Source: Melittangium boletus DSM 14713 (GTDB lineage: Bacteria > Myxococcota > Myxococcia > Myxococcales > Myxococcaceae). Taken from it: a DNA stretch of 64,000 nt. Location: NCBI RefSeq assembly GCF_002305855.1, contig NZ_CP022163.1:2604292-2668291 (forward strand), in the 5' to 3' direction. The position numbers and the translations under genes are program-made. The notes below the pieces were generated by a model that made no database searches, was not told where the DNA came from, and worked only from the letters and a program-made list of their open reading frames with translations. Shown piece by piece: positions 9,729 to 18,159 of this stretch; position 1 is the first letter of the stretch; every line of letters starts with the position of its first letter.

Positions 9729-11280
9729 GCGCGAGCTGAGGTTCGGGCGCGGAGGGGAGGAGCGAAGGCCCGCGCAGGCCGCGGCGGTGCGCGGCGAGGG
9801 TCTCGGTCAGGAAGGCGAGCACGTCACGGCCCTGCAGCTTGAGGGTGGTGGTGGCGGTGAATATGCGCTCCACGAAGCGGCTGCCCTCCTCGCTCTGCGT
9901 GCCGAAGGACGTCTTCCTGTACATGACGGCGTGCCGGATGCAGCGCTCGCCGAAATTGTTGGTGGGCTCGAGGCCCGGCACATCGACAAACGTCCAGAGG
10001 CACTTCTCCCACTGGAGGATTTCCCGGGCCATGCCGGCCGTCTTCTTCTCTGCCCGCAGTGCCGCCTCGCGCAGCAGTTGGCCGACTCTGCGTTCCACGC
10101 CGCGCATGCGCTCTTCGAAACGCTCGCGTGACAGGGTGCCGTCACGCACGCGGTGGTACCACTTGAAGAAGCGGTTGCGCTCGCGCATGAGCTCTCTGCC
10201 TATCCGCCCACCCCGGCCGCCCCTGTCGATGAAACCCTGGAAGTCGCGTGTGAGGTGTGCCCAGCACAGCTGCCGCAGCCCTGCATCCACCCACGCGTAG
10301 GCGCTCCACCTGTCGGTGGTGAGGAAGCCCGCGAAGTCCGCGCCGAGCAACTGGCGGGCGACCTTGCCGCCGCGGCTTCTGGCGATGTGGAACACCACTA
10401 CCAGCGCAGTGGCCACCACCCACAGCCAGGCGCGGCCGGCCCGGCCGCCCTCTCGTCCCTGTGCAAACCCCGTCTCGTCGGCGTTGACCGCCTCCGAGGT
10501 CTGCACGTAGGCGAGGGCTTCGGCCGTCGGTGGCGCGAGTGCCTCCGACATCTCGCCCTCCAGGTTGCTGACGCTGCCCACCGACAACTCGACGCCCAAC
10601 ATGTCTGACAAAGCGTCCTTCACCAGTCGCTTGGACAAGCGGTACTTGCCCACCAGCAACGAGGCGAGCGCTGTGAGCCGGTCACCAAAGACGCTGCGCG
10701 CGTGCACGGGCACTTCCCCGCGCGTCACCACCCCACAACCAGGGCATTGCAGTGCATGGCAGCGGTACTCGGTGACAATGGCCGACAGGGGCGGCACTTC
10801 CACCACCTGGTGACGCCGGGGCGCGGTGTCCTGCCCATTCAGTCGCCCCTTGCAACCCCGGCACTCCCTGGGCACCAACTCCACGACGTGCTGCACGTCC
10901 TCGGGCGGCAGCAGCGCGCGCTCATGCTTCTTGTGCCCAGGCTGGCCTCCGGGACGGCGGCCCGTGGGCCTCTTGCTCTGGCGCGGAGTGCCTGGGGCAT
11001 CCGAGGAGGGCGGCTTGGAGGAGTTGCTCGAGTTGAGCCCCAGCCGTTCCTTGAGCCATCGATTCTCCTCGCGCAGCCTTTCATTCTCCTCCTCCAACTG
11101 CGCGATACGCTCCAGCGCTGCCTCCAGCCGTTTCTCCAGCTGCGCTATCCGTGCGTCTCGGGCATCCACCTCCACCATGCCCTGGCTACACCACGCCAGA
11201 CGTCCTCTTGTCCAGCACCACTTTTCCGGTCACGTCTAGCCCGGCTCCTCTTCAACCAAGCCAATGCGGTGAACGGTTAC
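9702..11280. mobile_element. Complete IS66-family insertion sequence (1579 bp)
   Basis: The ends carry matching terminal inverted repeats: GTAACCGTTCACC at 9702-9714 and its complement GGTGAACGGTTAC at 11268-11280. Both are flanked by the 8-bp duplication CGCTGTTC. The only gene is the tnpC-type transposase on the minus strand; there are no tnpA or tnpB companions, so it belongs to the single-gene IS66 subgroup. Perfect duplications and an intact transposase indicate a recent insertion. It splits a lanthipeptide synthetase gene in its kinase domain. Confidence 0.93.
9718..11178 (-). CDS. IS66 family transposase (TnpC type)
   Basis: An intact 486-residue DDE transposase. The N-terminus has a leucine-zipper-like coiled coil (about residues 8-48), the NSSNSSKPPSSD motif typical of IS66, and a zinc-binding segment (CRGC and CPGC). 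The catalytic core shows ADETGF (first Asp), LTTDRWSAY (second Asp) and PTNNFGER (Glu), followed by the usual MYRKTSFGTQSEEG tail region. It lies antisense to the interrupted synthetase gene. The ATG at 11178 is about 100 bp inside the right end of the element, leaving room for its promoter. Confidence 0.95.
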   Translation of the reverse strand: MVEVDARDARIAQLEKRLEAALERIAQLEEENERLREENRWLKERLGLNSSNSSKPPSSDAPGTPRQSKRPTGRRPGGQPGHKKHERALLPPEDVQHVVELVPRECRGCKGRLNGQDTAPRRHQVVEVPPLSAIVTEYRCHALQCPGCGVVTRGEVPVHARSVFGDRLTALASLLVGKYRLSKRLVKDALSDMLGVELSVGSVSNLEGEMSEALAPPTAEALAYVQTSEAVNADETGFAQGREGGRAGRAWLWVVATALVVVFHIARSRGGKVARQLLGADFAGFLTTDRWSAYAWVDAGLRQLCWAHLTRDFQGFIDRGGRGGRIGRELMRERNRFFKWYHRVRDGTLSRERFEERMRGVERRVGQLLREAALRAEKKTAGMAREILQWEKCLWTFVDVPGLEPTNNFGERCIRHAVMYRKTSFGTQSEEGSRFVERIFTATTTLKLQGRDVLAFLTETLAAHRRGLRGPSLLPSAPEPQLALTA

Positions 11281-11288
11281 CGCTGTTC
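11281..11288 (+). repeat. IS66 target-site duplication, right copy (CGCTGTTC)
   Basis: Second copy of the 8-bp duplication, directly after the right inverted repeat. Removing 9702-11288 restores the synthetase reading frame. Confidence 0.93.
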
Positions 11289-12719
11289 TACCTGGCCACG
11301 GGCGCGCCTCCGTTGCTTCTCCCGGATGAGCCACAGGGCCGCCCCCCCCAGGAGCGGATGTCCCTTCTGCTGTCCCATGCCGCCCCGGCCAACCCGGTCG
11401 CGCGACGGCTGGGCCCCGCCATCCTGGGGCTCACCGCACACCCGCCCGAACACCGCTGGGGAGTGGCACGAGTCCGTGCGTTCCTCGCGTCCACTCCCCC
11501 ACGGAGCGCTCCCGCGGAGCAAAGCCCGCCTGCCTCCCCTCCTCTGGTGGAGCGGCTGCTCCATGATGGGCTCGACCACCTTGTCTCGACCATGGCCGGC
11601 GACGATGCCGATCGCCTCTGGGCCAGCAACCCGTTTGGCAGTACGACCGACGCCTGCAACGTCCAGCATGGGGCCGCTGGCGTGCTCGCGGTGCTGTCGC
11701 GTGCGGGTGAAATGCTCGACCGCCCGGACCTGCGGCCCATCGTCGAGCGCGCGGCCCGCTGGATTGACAAGCGCATGGCCACCCGCGCCCATCACCTGCC
11801 AGGGCTGTACTTCGGTGGCGCTGGCGTCGCATGGGCGTTGTCTGACGCGGCGGATCTCCTGGGAAATGGCGAACTGCGACAGCGGGCCCTGGAGTATGCC
11901 CTGGCCCTGCCCATGCGCTGGCCCAATCCAGACGTTTGTCATGGCAGCGCCGGGGCGGGCATGGCCCAGCTCCATCTCTGGCGGAAGACGGGCGACCCCC
12001 GCTTCCTCGCGAGGGTGCAAACCTGCGCGGATGGCCTCCTCGTCGCGGCCGTGCGGACGGGTGGGCGAATCACCTGGCCGATCGCGAGCGACTTCGACTC
12101 CAAGCTCGCCGGAGTGGTCCACCAGGGTTTCGCGCACGGACTCGCCGGAGTGGCGACATTCCTGCTCGCGGCGGGTGTCCTCACGGGCCGGGAGGACTGC
12201 ATCGAGGCCGCGACCCTCGCCGGCGATACGCTCGTCGCCTCGGCGGACCGGAAGCAGGAGGGCGCGCGCTGGCAGTCGGCGGTGGGCGGAGCACCGACCC
12301 GCTCGGAACTCTACTATTACTGGTGCAGTGGCTCTTCGGGCATTGGGACATTCCTGATCCGGCTCTGGGCGGCCACGGGCCGTCCGGAGTACCGGGAGCT
12401 CGCCGAGGCCGCGGCCGTGGCCGTGCGCCGGGCCCGGTGGCTCGCGACCACGGCGGCCTGTCACGGGCTGGCGGGAAACGGAGAGTTCCTGCTCGACCTC
12501 GCCGACTCGGTGGGTGGCCCGTACCGGGGCTGGGCCGAGGAACACGCCGACTGTCTGTTCGCCCGGCACGCGGTTCACGACGGGCGGCGCCTCGTCCCGG
12601 ACGAGTCGGGGCAGTCAGTCGTCGCCGACTTCAATACCGGACTCGCGGGCGTGCTGGGGTTCCTGCTCCGGCTACGTCACGGCGGCCCCCGTTGGTGGAT
12701 GCCCCCACCGCGCGCGTGA
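11289..12719 (+). pseudogene. Class IV-type lanthipeptide synthetase, 3' part (kinase end and LanC-like cyclase)
   Basis: Continuation of the gene interrupted at 9701; the rejoined product has 952 residues with no frame change (ATLF joined to YLATGAPPLLL). After the end of the kinase lobe a LanC-like cyclase begins near residue 570. It keeps all zinc-site motifs: GFAHGLAG (His759), YYWCSGSSG (Cys822) and ACHGLAGNG (Cys867-His868), numbered in the rejoined protein. Class III LanKC cyclases lack these ligands, so this is better called class IV (LanL). As it stands this half has no start codon of its own after the transposon and is probably not translated. A precursor gene follows 132 bp downstream. 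Confidence 0.88.
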
Positions 12720-12851
12720 GGAGCGCGAGGAAAACCGAGGCGCACGGGTGGCGAAAAAGCCTCCACTCGGAGAAAATGGTCATCGGGGAGTCCGCGCCGA
12801 CCATGGTGGCCCGTACGTCCTCGCCCCACATGCAGCGCCAGGAGAAAGCCC

Positions 12852-13016
12852 ATGATGAAGAACCAGCCGCTGGTGACGGACATCGCAGCCCTGCAGATGC
12901 TGGAGGCCGAGGAGTCCTCGTTGATGCCCGGCAACACCTGTTCTCCCAGCTTCACGTGCAAGGAGACCACGTGTAGCGAGACCGTGGTGGATTCGGACGG
13001 CCCCGTGGTCTCCTGA
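12852..13016 (+). CDS. Lanthipeptide precursor peptide (54 aa)
   Basis: Small gene on the synthetase strand with a good ribosome site (CAGGAGAAAG) before ATG 12852. The leader (about residues 1-27) is acidic and contains DIAALQMLEAEE; its IxxLQ core matches the (I/L)xxLQ helix motif known for class III leaders. The core, from about residue 28, is rich in Cys, Ser and Thr (NTCSPSFTCKETTCSETV) with three cysteines preceded by Ser/Thr, then an acidic tail ending VVS. This composition, size and position fit a lanthipeptide substrate of the neighbouring LanL. The leader/core boundary is a guess. No transporter or protease gene accompanies it. With the synthetase disrupted, any product would be unmodified. 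Confidence 0.8.
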   Translation: MMKNQPLVTDIAALQMLEAEESSLMPGNTCSPSFTCKETTCSETVVDSDGPVVS

Positions 13017-13054
13017 TGCGCGCGGCCTCCCCTTCCGGGTGAGGCAGACGCGGA

Positions 13055-13085
13055 CCCGGCTCCCTCGAACGTGAGCGGAGCCGGG
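13055..13085 (+). terminator. GC-rich hairpin after the lanthipeptide precursor
   Basis: CCCGGCTCC at 13055 pairs perfectly with GGAGCCGGG at 13077, with a short inner CTC/GAG stem. It sits 39 nt after the precursor stop. There is no U-tract, so it may act as an RNA stabiliser or a non-canonical terminator. Confidence 0.45.
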
Positions 13086-13305
13086 GATGAAGGACGGGAG
13101 TGAGAAGCCGGCGCCAGTTCCGGCCTGGCAGTCGAGCGGCTCCAGGTGAGTGGGCTCGTGGGACTGGTGCCAGCCCTGCTCGTGGGAGTGAGCGGGTGAG
13201 TCCCCTGGAGCCGAGCAAGGCGGCGAACCACACCGTCGCCCGGACATCGCCGCCGTGGTGGGCGCGCCGCTCGTCGCCTTAATAGGTCCATTTATGAAAC
13301 GAGCT

Positions 13306-13401
13306 CTAAATGAGGAACGTGGCGAGGTTGTCCCTCACCGCCTCGTAGAGCACCGTCCTCGCCGGCTGCCTCCGCCGGTACGCCCACCCGCGCTCCTCTA
13401 C
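13306..13401 (-). pseudogene. IS91-family-type transposase N-terminal remnant
   Basis: About 30 codons on the minus strand read [18 protein letters not shown] then YEAVRDNLATFLI and stop. The pattern YRxRxPxxTVLYxxVRxxLxTFL is the usual N-terminus of IS91/IS801-type transposases. The frame ends where the sequence becomes AT-richer (13270-13310), so the rest of the element is gone. Otherwise 13086-13683 holds no recognisable gene. Confidence 0.55.
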
Positions 13402-13683
13402 CTGCCCATCCCCAGCCACACCTCGCCAGGGCACACGCTACCGTCCTCCTCCCACGAGCTTCTCGTGAGCCCTGGGAGACCGGGGACCTCTGGCCGCTCG
13501 CGTCCGTGAGCGGCTTGACCTGGTTGGACTGCATGTGCCCTCAGTGTGCCCCTCCAGCGCGGAAAGGGACGGGACACGAGGGCACAGGGTGGGACGGGAC
13601 GGGATGACGAACCCGAAGAGAATCAAGGCGATAGCTGGTAACAGCGCGTCCTGCTTAGGGTTTTCCATCGCCTGATTCACGGG

Positions 13684-13703
13684 TTCGATTCCCGCCGCTT
13701 CCA
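13684..13703 (+). repeat. tRNA 3'-end sequence (att-like), copy C
   Basis: Third exact copy of TTCGATTCCCGCCGCTTCCA, here preceded by CGGG, which allows a short T-stem with CCCG. No full cloverleaf can be drawn upstream. It marks the right end of the accessory island. Confidence 0.7.
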
Positions 13704-13751
13704 TGCAGAACAACCCGCCGCTTTGAGCCGCGTTCGCTCCTATGCGCGTGC

Positions 13752-14076
13752 CTATTTCAGGCGCACCTTCAAGCGCTCCACCGAGGCGTTGGACCGCCCC
13801 ATGTCTTGGGGTTCCGCGCTTCTCTCATTGCCGACGGTGTCGAAGATCGTGCAGTCGCGAAAGTTCGCACGATCCTGCATGAACTGGACGATCGGTTGGG
13901 AGAAGTGCTCCTCGAGCGCCCTCCACCCGATGAGCTCCCACGCCCTCTTCTCCGTATGGCGGACAGCCATCTTGAAGAGGATGGGCTTGGACGCGATTTG
14001 TTCCAGGTCGGAGTCCGGAGTGTTCGTCCTGTAATCGTAATAGGCATCATGCGGCAACTTGAGCACTCTGCCGTAG
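13752..14076 (-). pseudogene. Imm26-type immunity gene, 5'-truncated remnant
   Basis: Encodes YGRVLKLPHDAYYDYRTNTP onward, closely matching residues from about 20 of the gene at 4509-4964, but lacks the first 20 residues of the family signature and carries an internal deletion of about 25 codons. The frame stays open rightward into unrelated DNA up to 14411 only because it runs antisense-shifted over the LysR gene. No toxin gene accompanies it, so it is either decay or a leftover orphan immunity gene. Confidence 0.75.
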
Positions 14077-14107
14077 GCGATGGTGAGGCGACCGCATTGT
14101 CGCGCGC

Positions 14108-15025
14108 CTAACGGGCCTGGTCCTTCCACTCCGCCGCCAGCTCGCGCGCCACGCCCACGAACGCCTTGAGCGCCCGCGAAACCTGGGCCCGGCTGGGATA
14201 GTAGAGGTAGAGGCCCGGCACCAGGGCCGCATAGGGCTCGAGCACCACGCGCAGGCTCCCCCGCTTCAGCTCGGCCGCCACCTGCGGCTCGAACGTGTAG
14301 AGCAGCCCCACGCCCTCCTCGGCCAGCACGCGCATCAACACCTCGTCGTTGGTCTCCACCGGCCCCTGCACCGGGATGCGCCAGTTCCTCTTCCCGCGCT
14401 CGAGCTCCCACACATAGCGCGACCCCGTGCTCGTCGAGCGGATGCAGAGGCAGTCGTGCGTGAGGAGATCCTCGGGCTTCTCCGGCGTGCCCTTGCGCGC
14501 GAGGTAGGCCGGCGCGGCGACCACGACGAACCGGCTCGGCCCCAACAGCCGCACCTGCACCATGTCCCGCTCGATGGAATCGGAGAAGCGGATGCCCGCA
14601 TCCAGGCCCTCGGTCACGATGTCCACGAAGTGGTTCTCCACGCGCACATCCACCTCGACATGGGGATGGCGCGCGAGGAAGCGGGGCAGCAGCGGTGCCA
14701 CGACGTGCCGCACCGAGAAGCTCGGCACCGTCAGCCGGATGCGGCCCGTCACGTCCTCCGTGCGGACCGCCACCTTCTTCAGCGACTCGAGCGCCTGGTC
14801 CACCGCCGGGCCCGCGCTCTCCAACAGGCGCTGGCCCTCCTCGGTGAGCGACACGCTGCGCGAGGTCCGCATGAGCAGGGACACGCCCAGCCGCTTCTCA
14901 AGCTGGCGCACCGACTGGCTCAGCGCCGAGGGTGACACCCCCAGCTCGGCCGCGGCCGCCGCGAAGCTGCGACGGCGCGCGACCGCGAGGTAGGCGTTCA
15001 GGGCATTGAGCGGGGTGAAGGCCAT
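14108..15025 (-). CDS. LysR-family transcriptional regulator
   Basis: A 305-residue LysR protein. The N-terminal winged helix-turn-helix reads LNAYLAVARRRSFAAAAAEL then GVSPSALSQSVRQLEKRLGV, followed by the substrate-binding domain of two alpha/beta lobes (LTVPSFSVRHVVAPLLPRF). It lies 21 bp after the alcohol dehydrogenase gene on the same strand, so the two are probably co-transcribed rather than in the more common divergent arrangement. The inducer is unknown. Confidence 0.92.
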   Translation of the reverse strand: MAFTPLNALNAYLAVARRRSFAAAAAELGVSPSALSQSVRQLEKRLGVSLLMRTSRSVSLTEEGQRLLESAGPAVDQALESLKKVAVRTEDVTGRIRLTVPSFSVRHVVAPLLPRFLARHPHVEVDVRVENHFVDIVTEGLDAGIRFSDSIERDMVQVRLLGPSRFVVVAAPAYLARKGTPEKPEDLLTHDCLCIRSTSTGSRYVWELERGKRNWRIPVQGPVETNDEVLMRVLAEEGVGLLYTFEPQVAAELKRGSLRVVLEPYAALVPGLYLYYPSRAQVSRALKAFVGVARELAAEWKDQAR

Positions 15026-15046
15026 GGACGCCTTCTACACGGCGCA

Positions 15047-16096
15047 TCACTGCTTGGACAGGCTGGCCATGTCGATGACGAACCGGTAACGCACGTCGCT
15101 GCGCACCACCCGCTCGTACGCCTCGTTGATCTTCTGGATGGGGATGAGCTCGATGTCCGAGACAATCTTGTGCTCGGCGCAGAAGTCGAGCATCTCCTGC
15201 GTCTCGGCGATCCCGCCAATCATGGAGCCGACGAGCCGCTTGTTGCCTTGGATAAGCGAGAAGGCGTGCAGCGGCTGCGCGGGCGGCACGCCCACGAGCA
15301 CCATCGTGCCCAACTCCCGCAGGAAGCCCAGGTACGCGTTGTAGTCGTGCGGCGCCGACACGGTGTCGATGATGAGATCGAAGCGCCCGGCCAGCTTCTT
15401 GAAGATGGACTCGTCCTTGGTGCTCGCGAAGTGCTGGGCGCCCAGGCGGCGTGCATCGGCTTCCTTCGAGGGCGAAGTACTCAGCAGCGTCACCTCGGCG
15501 CCCATCGCCACGGCGAGCTTCACCGCCATGTGGCCCAGGCCGCCCAGACCCACCACGGCGACCTTGTCGCCCTTCTTGCAGTTCCACTGGCGCAAGGGCG
15601 AGTACGTGGTGATGCCGGCGCACAGCAGCGGGGCCACGGCGGCGAGTTCCAGGGACTCGGGGACCTTCAGCGCGAAGTGCTCGGTGACCACGAGGCGCGA
15701 CGCGTAGCCGCCGTACGTGGGCGTCTTCCGGTCCATCTCCGTGCTGTTGTAGGTGAGGGCCGCGCCCTGCTCACAGAACTGCTCGTGCTGCCGGCCGCAG
15801 GAGCCGCACGAACGGCAGGAGTCGACCATGCAGCCAACCCCGGCCAGGTCGCCCACCTTGAACTTCGTGACGCCCGCGCCCACCTGGGCCACCCGACCGA
15901 CAATCTCGTGGCCGGGCACCATCGGGAAGATGCCGCCGCCCCACTCATCCCGCGCCTGGTGGATGTCGGAGTGGCAGACGCCGCAGTAGAGCACGTCGAT
16001 GAGGATGTCGTTCGGGCCGGGCTCCCGCCGCTCGATGGTGAGCGGCGCCAGGGGCTGGTTCGGAGCGGCGGCGGCGTAGGCGGGGGTCTTCAACAT
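15047..16096 (-). CDS. Zinc-dependent NAD(P)-dependent alcohol dehydrogenase
   Basis: A 349-residue medium-chain dehydrogenase of the YahK/cinnamyl-alcohol-dehydrogenase type. Catalytic zinc ligands appear in CGVCHSD and the GHE motif (PGHEIVGRV); the structural zinc lobe has CRSCGSCGRQHEQFC. The nucleotide-binding motif is GLGGLGHMAVKLA. It likely interconverts aldehydes and primary alcohols in the cytosol, with NADPH preference usual in this subgroup. The start at 16096 (MLKTPAYAAA) matches the family N-terminus; upstream codons in frame look non-coding. It is followed by a LysR gene, its likely regulator. Confidence 0.92.
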   Translation of the reverse strand: MLKTPAYAAAAPNQPLAPLTIERREPGPNDILIDVLYCGVCHSDIHQARDEWGGGIFPMVPGHEIVGRVAQVGAGVTKFKVGDLAGVGCMVDSCRSCGSCGRQHEQFCEQGAALTYNSTEMDRKTPTYGGYASRLVVTEHFALKVPESLELAAVAPLLCAGITTYSPLRQWNCKKGDKVAVVGLGGLGHMAVKLAVAMGAEVTLLSTSPSKEADARRLGAQHFASTKDESIFKKLAGRFDLIIDTVSAPHDYNAYLGFLRELGTMVLVGVPPAQPLHAFSLIQGNKRLVGSMIGGIAETQEMLDFCAEHKIVSDIELIPIQKINEAYERVVRSDVRYRFVIDMASLSKQ

Positions 16097-16228
16097 GCTC
16101 TGGACTCCGGGGTGATTGGACCTGGATAGGTATGGACCACCCGCGGGTCCGGGAAAACAGCTGGGTTGAACATGGGCCATTCAGGAAATCTTCACGATCC
16201 GCGCCCGGCGCCTGACCGGGCTCGACGG

Positions 16229-16750
16229 CTATCGCGCCTGGAGCACCTTGTTGTTCACGCCCTCCGTGGAGATCTTGGGCTTCTTGGCCGTTCCAAGTCC
16301 GTGCTCCCAGGTGACGACGTTGCTCGTCCCCTCCACCGTCACGCGTCCAACGGACACCACTCTCACCTTGTTGGAAGTGCCCGACACGGAGACGTGCATG
16401 CACTCGCCCTCGATGGAGTAGTCATTCGAGGTGCCTTCGATCAACACCTCGGCGCCCTTCTCGCAGGTGACTGTTTGCTTTTGCCCCAGGCCCTCCAGTT
16501 TGATCTGGCGGTCACTGCCTCGTGAGCCGCCCGCCTCACCGCGAGAGGACGATGTCCGCGCGTCGGCATCGACCTGGGCGCTGGGTGCACGAACGGAGAC
16601 GTCTCCGCCTGAACCGACATCCACCCGGGTGTCGCCCGCACCGATCTTGACGCTGCCATCCTTCCCGACCTTGATGCCCTCCCACGCACTTGCCGTCGCC
16701 CCAACGCCCAGGACCATGATGAACGCCGCCGTGCGAATGCTCTTCAACAT
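16229..16750 (-). CDS. DUF3060 domain-containing secreted protein
   Basis: A 173-residue exported protein with signal peptide MLKSIRTAAFIMVLGVGATASA. A Gly/Ser-rich linker (VGSGGDVSVRAPS) precedes the C-terminal DUF3060 beta repeat: VTCEKGAEVLIEGTSND, MHVSVSGTSNK, VTVEGTSNVV, in which Gly-Thr-Ser-Asn recurs on successive strands. The function of the family is unknown; the fold is probably a small right-handed beta-helix in the periplasm or cell envelope. Confidence 0.8.
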   Translation of the reverse strand: MLKSIRTAAFIMVLGVGATASAWEGIKVGKDGSVKIGAGDTRVDVGSGGDVSVRAPSAQVDADARTSSSRGEAGGSRGSDRQIKLEGLGQKQTVTCEKGAEVLIEGTSNDYSIEGECMHVSVSGTSNKVRVVSVGRVTVEGTSNVVTWEHGLGTAKKPKISTEGVNNKVLQAR

Positions 16751-17178
16751 GACATGACTTCCTTTCTTTCGGGTTCAACCACGGTGAGAAGCCCTCACCG
16801 TTTCAGCTCGTCGAAGGAAAGGACGGGGTCCGCGTGTCGGCATTCAATGTCTTTGTCTTGCTTTGATTATCTCCTGAACGTGACATCGCGCCTCCCCCTC
16901 TCGTTCGGACTCAACGCACGCGGAGTAAAGTGAGCATTTGTGACTTTCGCGGCAAGCCACTGGGTAGGACGGCGAGGGTCGAGCAAGCGCGACGCTTGAA
17001 CGGGCGCCAGGAGGCCAGCCAGCCATGCCGCCGCGGCCTCTCAATGAGGGGCAGAAGAAGGCCACTGACGGGAGCCCCTGGGTTGCTCGGAGATGAAAAT
17101 CGAGGTTCGCGGGTTTCGAGAGGGTCGCCTTTTCCTGTACTCTGAGTGTGAAGGCGTCCCTTTGACGAGGTCACTCGC
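16751..17178. other. Intergenic region, no gene seen
   Basis: A 428-bp gap between divergent genes. I see no convincing coding frame, tRNA or repeat. It must hold the promoters of the DUF3060 gene (leftward) and of the poly-Ser gene (rightward). Base composition is slightly lower in GC around 16850-16940. Confidence 0.6.
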
Positions 17179-18099
17179 ATGAGCGTCGGTTCCACCAGCG
17201 GTTCCAGTTCCAGCCGAAGTTCGTCGTCCTCTTCGTCCTCTTCCTCCAGCCGGAGTTCAAGTTCCTCCTCGGAGGGAAGCAAGACCTCCAAGACCTCGGA
17301 GACCTCATCGCCCAAGACGTCCGCCGCCGAGCGCTTCTCCCGCAGCAGCTTCGAGGCCGCGCCCGCCAAGGGCGGCAAGACCCAGGACAAGCCGTCCAAG
17401 CCCTCGAAATCCCAGCCCACGTCCGCCCGGCCCAAGGCCGCCTTCAATCGGCGCGATCCCACGAGCGTGGCGCTTCAGGGCCAGCTCCAGGCTCCCCAGG
17501 TCACCGGCGGGCTGATCCACACCAAGACGCTCGGGCCCACCGGCTCCTTCCAGAAGACCGCGCCCGGTGCGCTCCCCAGCGCCTTCGAGAGGACCCCGGT
17601 CGTCGCGCCGGTTCCGGCGATCCGCCAGGGCAATCCCGGGCTCGACGCCATCAACGCGGTGGACCTCGTCTCCGGCAAGAAGCACTCGTGCGTGACCACC
17701 GTACGCACCAATCTCCAGCGCGCGGGAATGAAGGGGGTGCCGACCACGACCAGCGACGATAAAAACAACTCGCGCGGCATGATGACCCAGATGATCCAGA
17801 GCGGTCACTGGCAGTCGGTGGCGCTGCCCAACGCGACACCAACGACCATCAAGGGGGGCTACGGCGAAGTTCAGGCGCAAGTCCTCACCCGCGAGGCCTA
17901 CCTCGACGCGGCGAGCAAGGGGCTCATCCCCGATGGCTCGGTGGTGTTCCAGACGAAGCACGGCTGGGATTACGGCGACGGTGCCTACGGCAATGACGTG
18001 GGCATCGTGCGCAACGGCGCCATCTTCAACTACGCACAGAACAACACCATGCTGGTGTACTCGGACATGGTGGAAGCCGTCGTCCTGCAGCCCCGCTGA
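17179..18099 (+). CDS. Poly-serine protein with possible CHAP/NlpC-like cysteine-hydrolase domain
   Basis: A 306-residue protein with no signal peptide. The first 45 residues are almost all serine with a few Arg and Lys, followed by a Lys/Pro/Ser linker to about residue 150. The C-terminal half is globular: a Cys in HSCVTTVRTNLQRAGM at about 173-188, then KHGWDYGDGAYGNDVGIVRN near 257-276 with a His before a strand. A Cys helix followed by a His strand is the layout of CHAP/NlpC-P60 hydrolases, but similarity is weak and I call it tentative. The poly-Ser tract resembles low-complexity heads seen on secreted cargo of myxobacteria. It converges with the zincin gene. Confidence 0.6.
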   Translation: MSVGSTSGSSSSRSSSSSSSSSSSRSSSSSSEGSKTSKTSETSSPKTSAAERFSRSSFEAAPAKGGKTQDKPSKPSKSQPTSARPKAAFNRRDPTSVALQGQLQAPQVTGGLIHTKTLGPTGSFQKTAPGALPSAFERTPVVAPVPAIRQGNPGLDAINAVDLVSGKKHSCVTTVRTNLQRAGMKGVPTTTSDDKNNSRGMMTQMIQSGHWQSVALPNATPTTIKGGYGEVQAQVLTREAYLDAASKGLIPDGSVVFQTKHGWDYGDGAYGNDVGIVRNGAIFNYAQNNTMLVYSDMVEAVVLQPR

Positions 18100-18159
18100 G
18101 CGCGGCGCCCCACGGCGGTGGCCCGGAAGACGCCTGGTTCTCCCGGCCCCGCCCTGTCC

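Larger units (their letters stand above)
13684..14076 (+). repeat. Long direct repeat, right copy
   Basis: Matches 4441-4904 in order and orientation, including the tRNA 3' end, the spacer with GAACAACCCGCCGC and most of the Imm26 coding region, with about 75 bases missing near 13800. Similarity stops at CACTCTGCCGTA (14076). Confidence 0.8.

Noticed and set aside
8274..12719. Class III (LanKC) assignment for the split synthetase
   Set aside because: The leader motif is class III-like, but the cyclase keeps the Cys, Cys-His and HG zinc-site motifs that LanKC enzymes lack, so class IV fits better.
13308..13509. Plus-strand peptide starting MKRALNEERGEVV as a second lanthipeptide precursor
   Set aside because: It lacks a ribosome site and a Cys/Ser/Thr core and lies antisense to the IS91-type remnant.
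13684..13703. Complete tRNA or tmRNA gene
   Set aside because: Only the T-loop and 3' acceptor strand are present in all three copies; no 5' acceptor strand, D-arm or anticodon arm can be paired.
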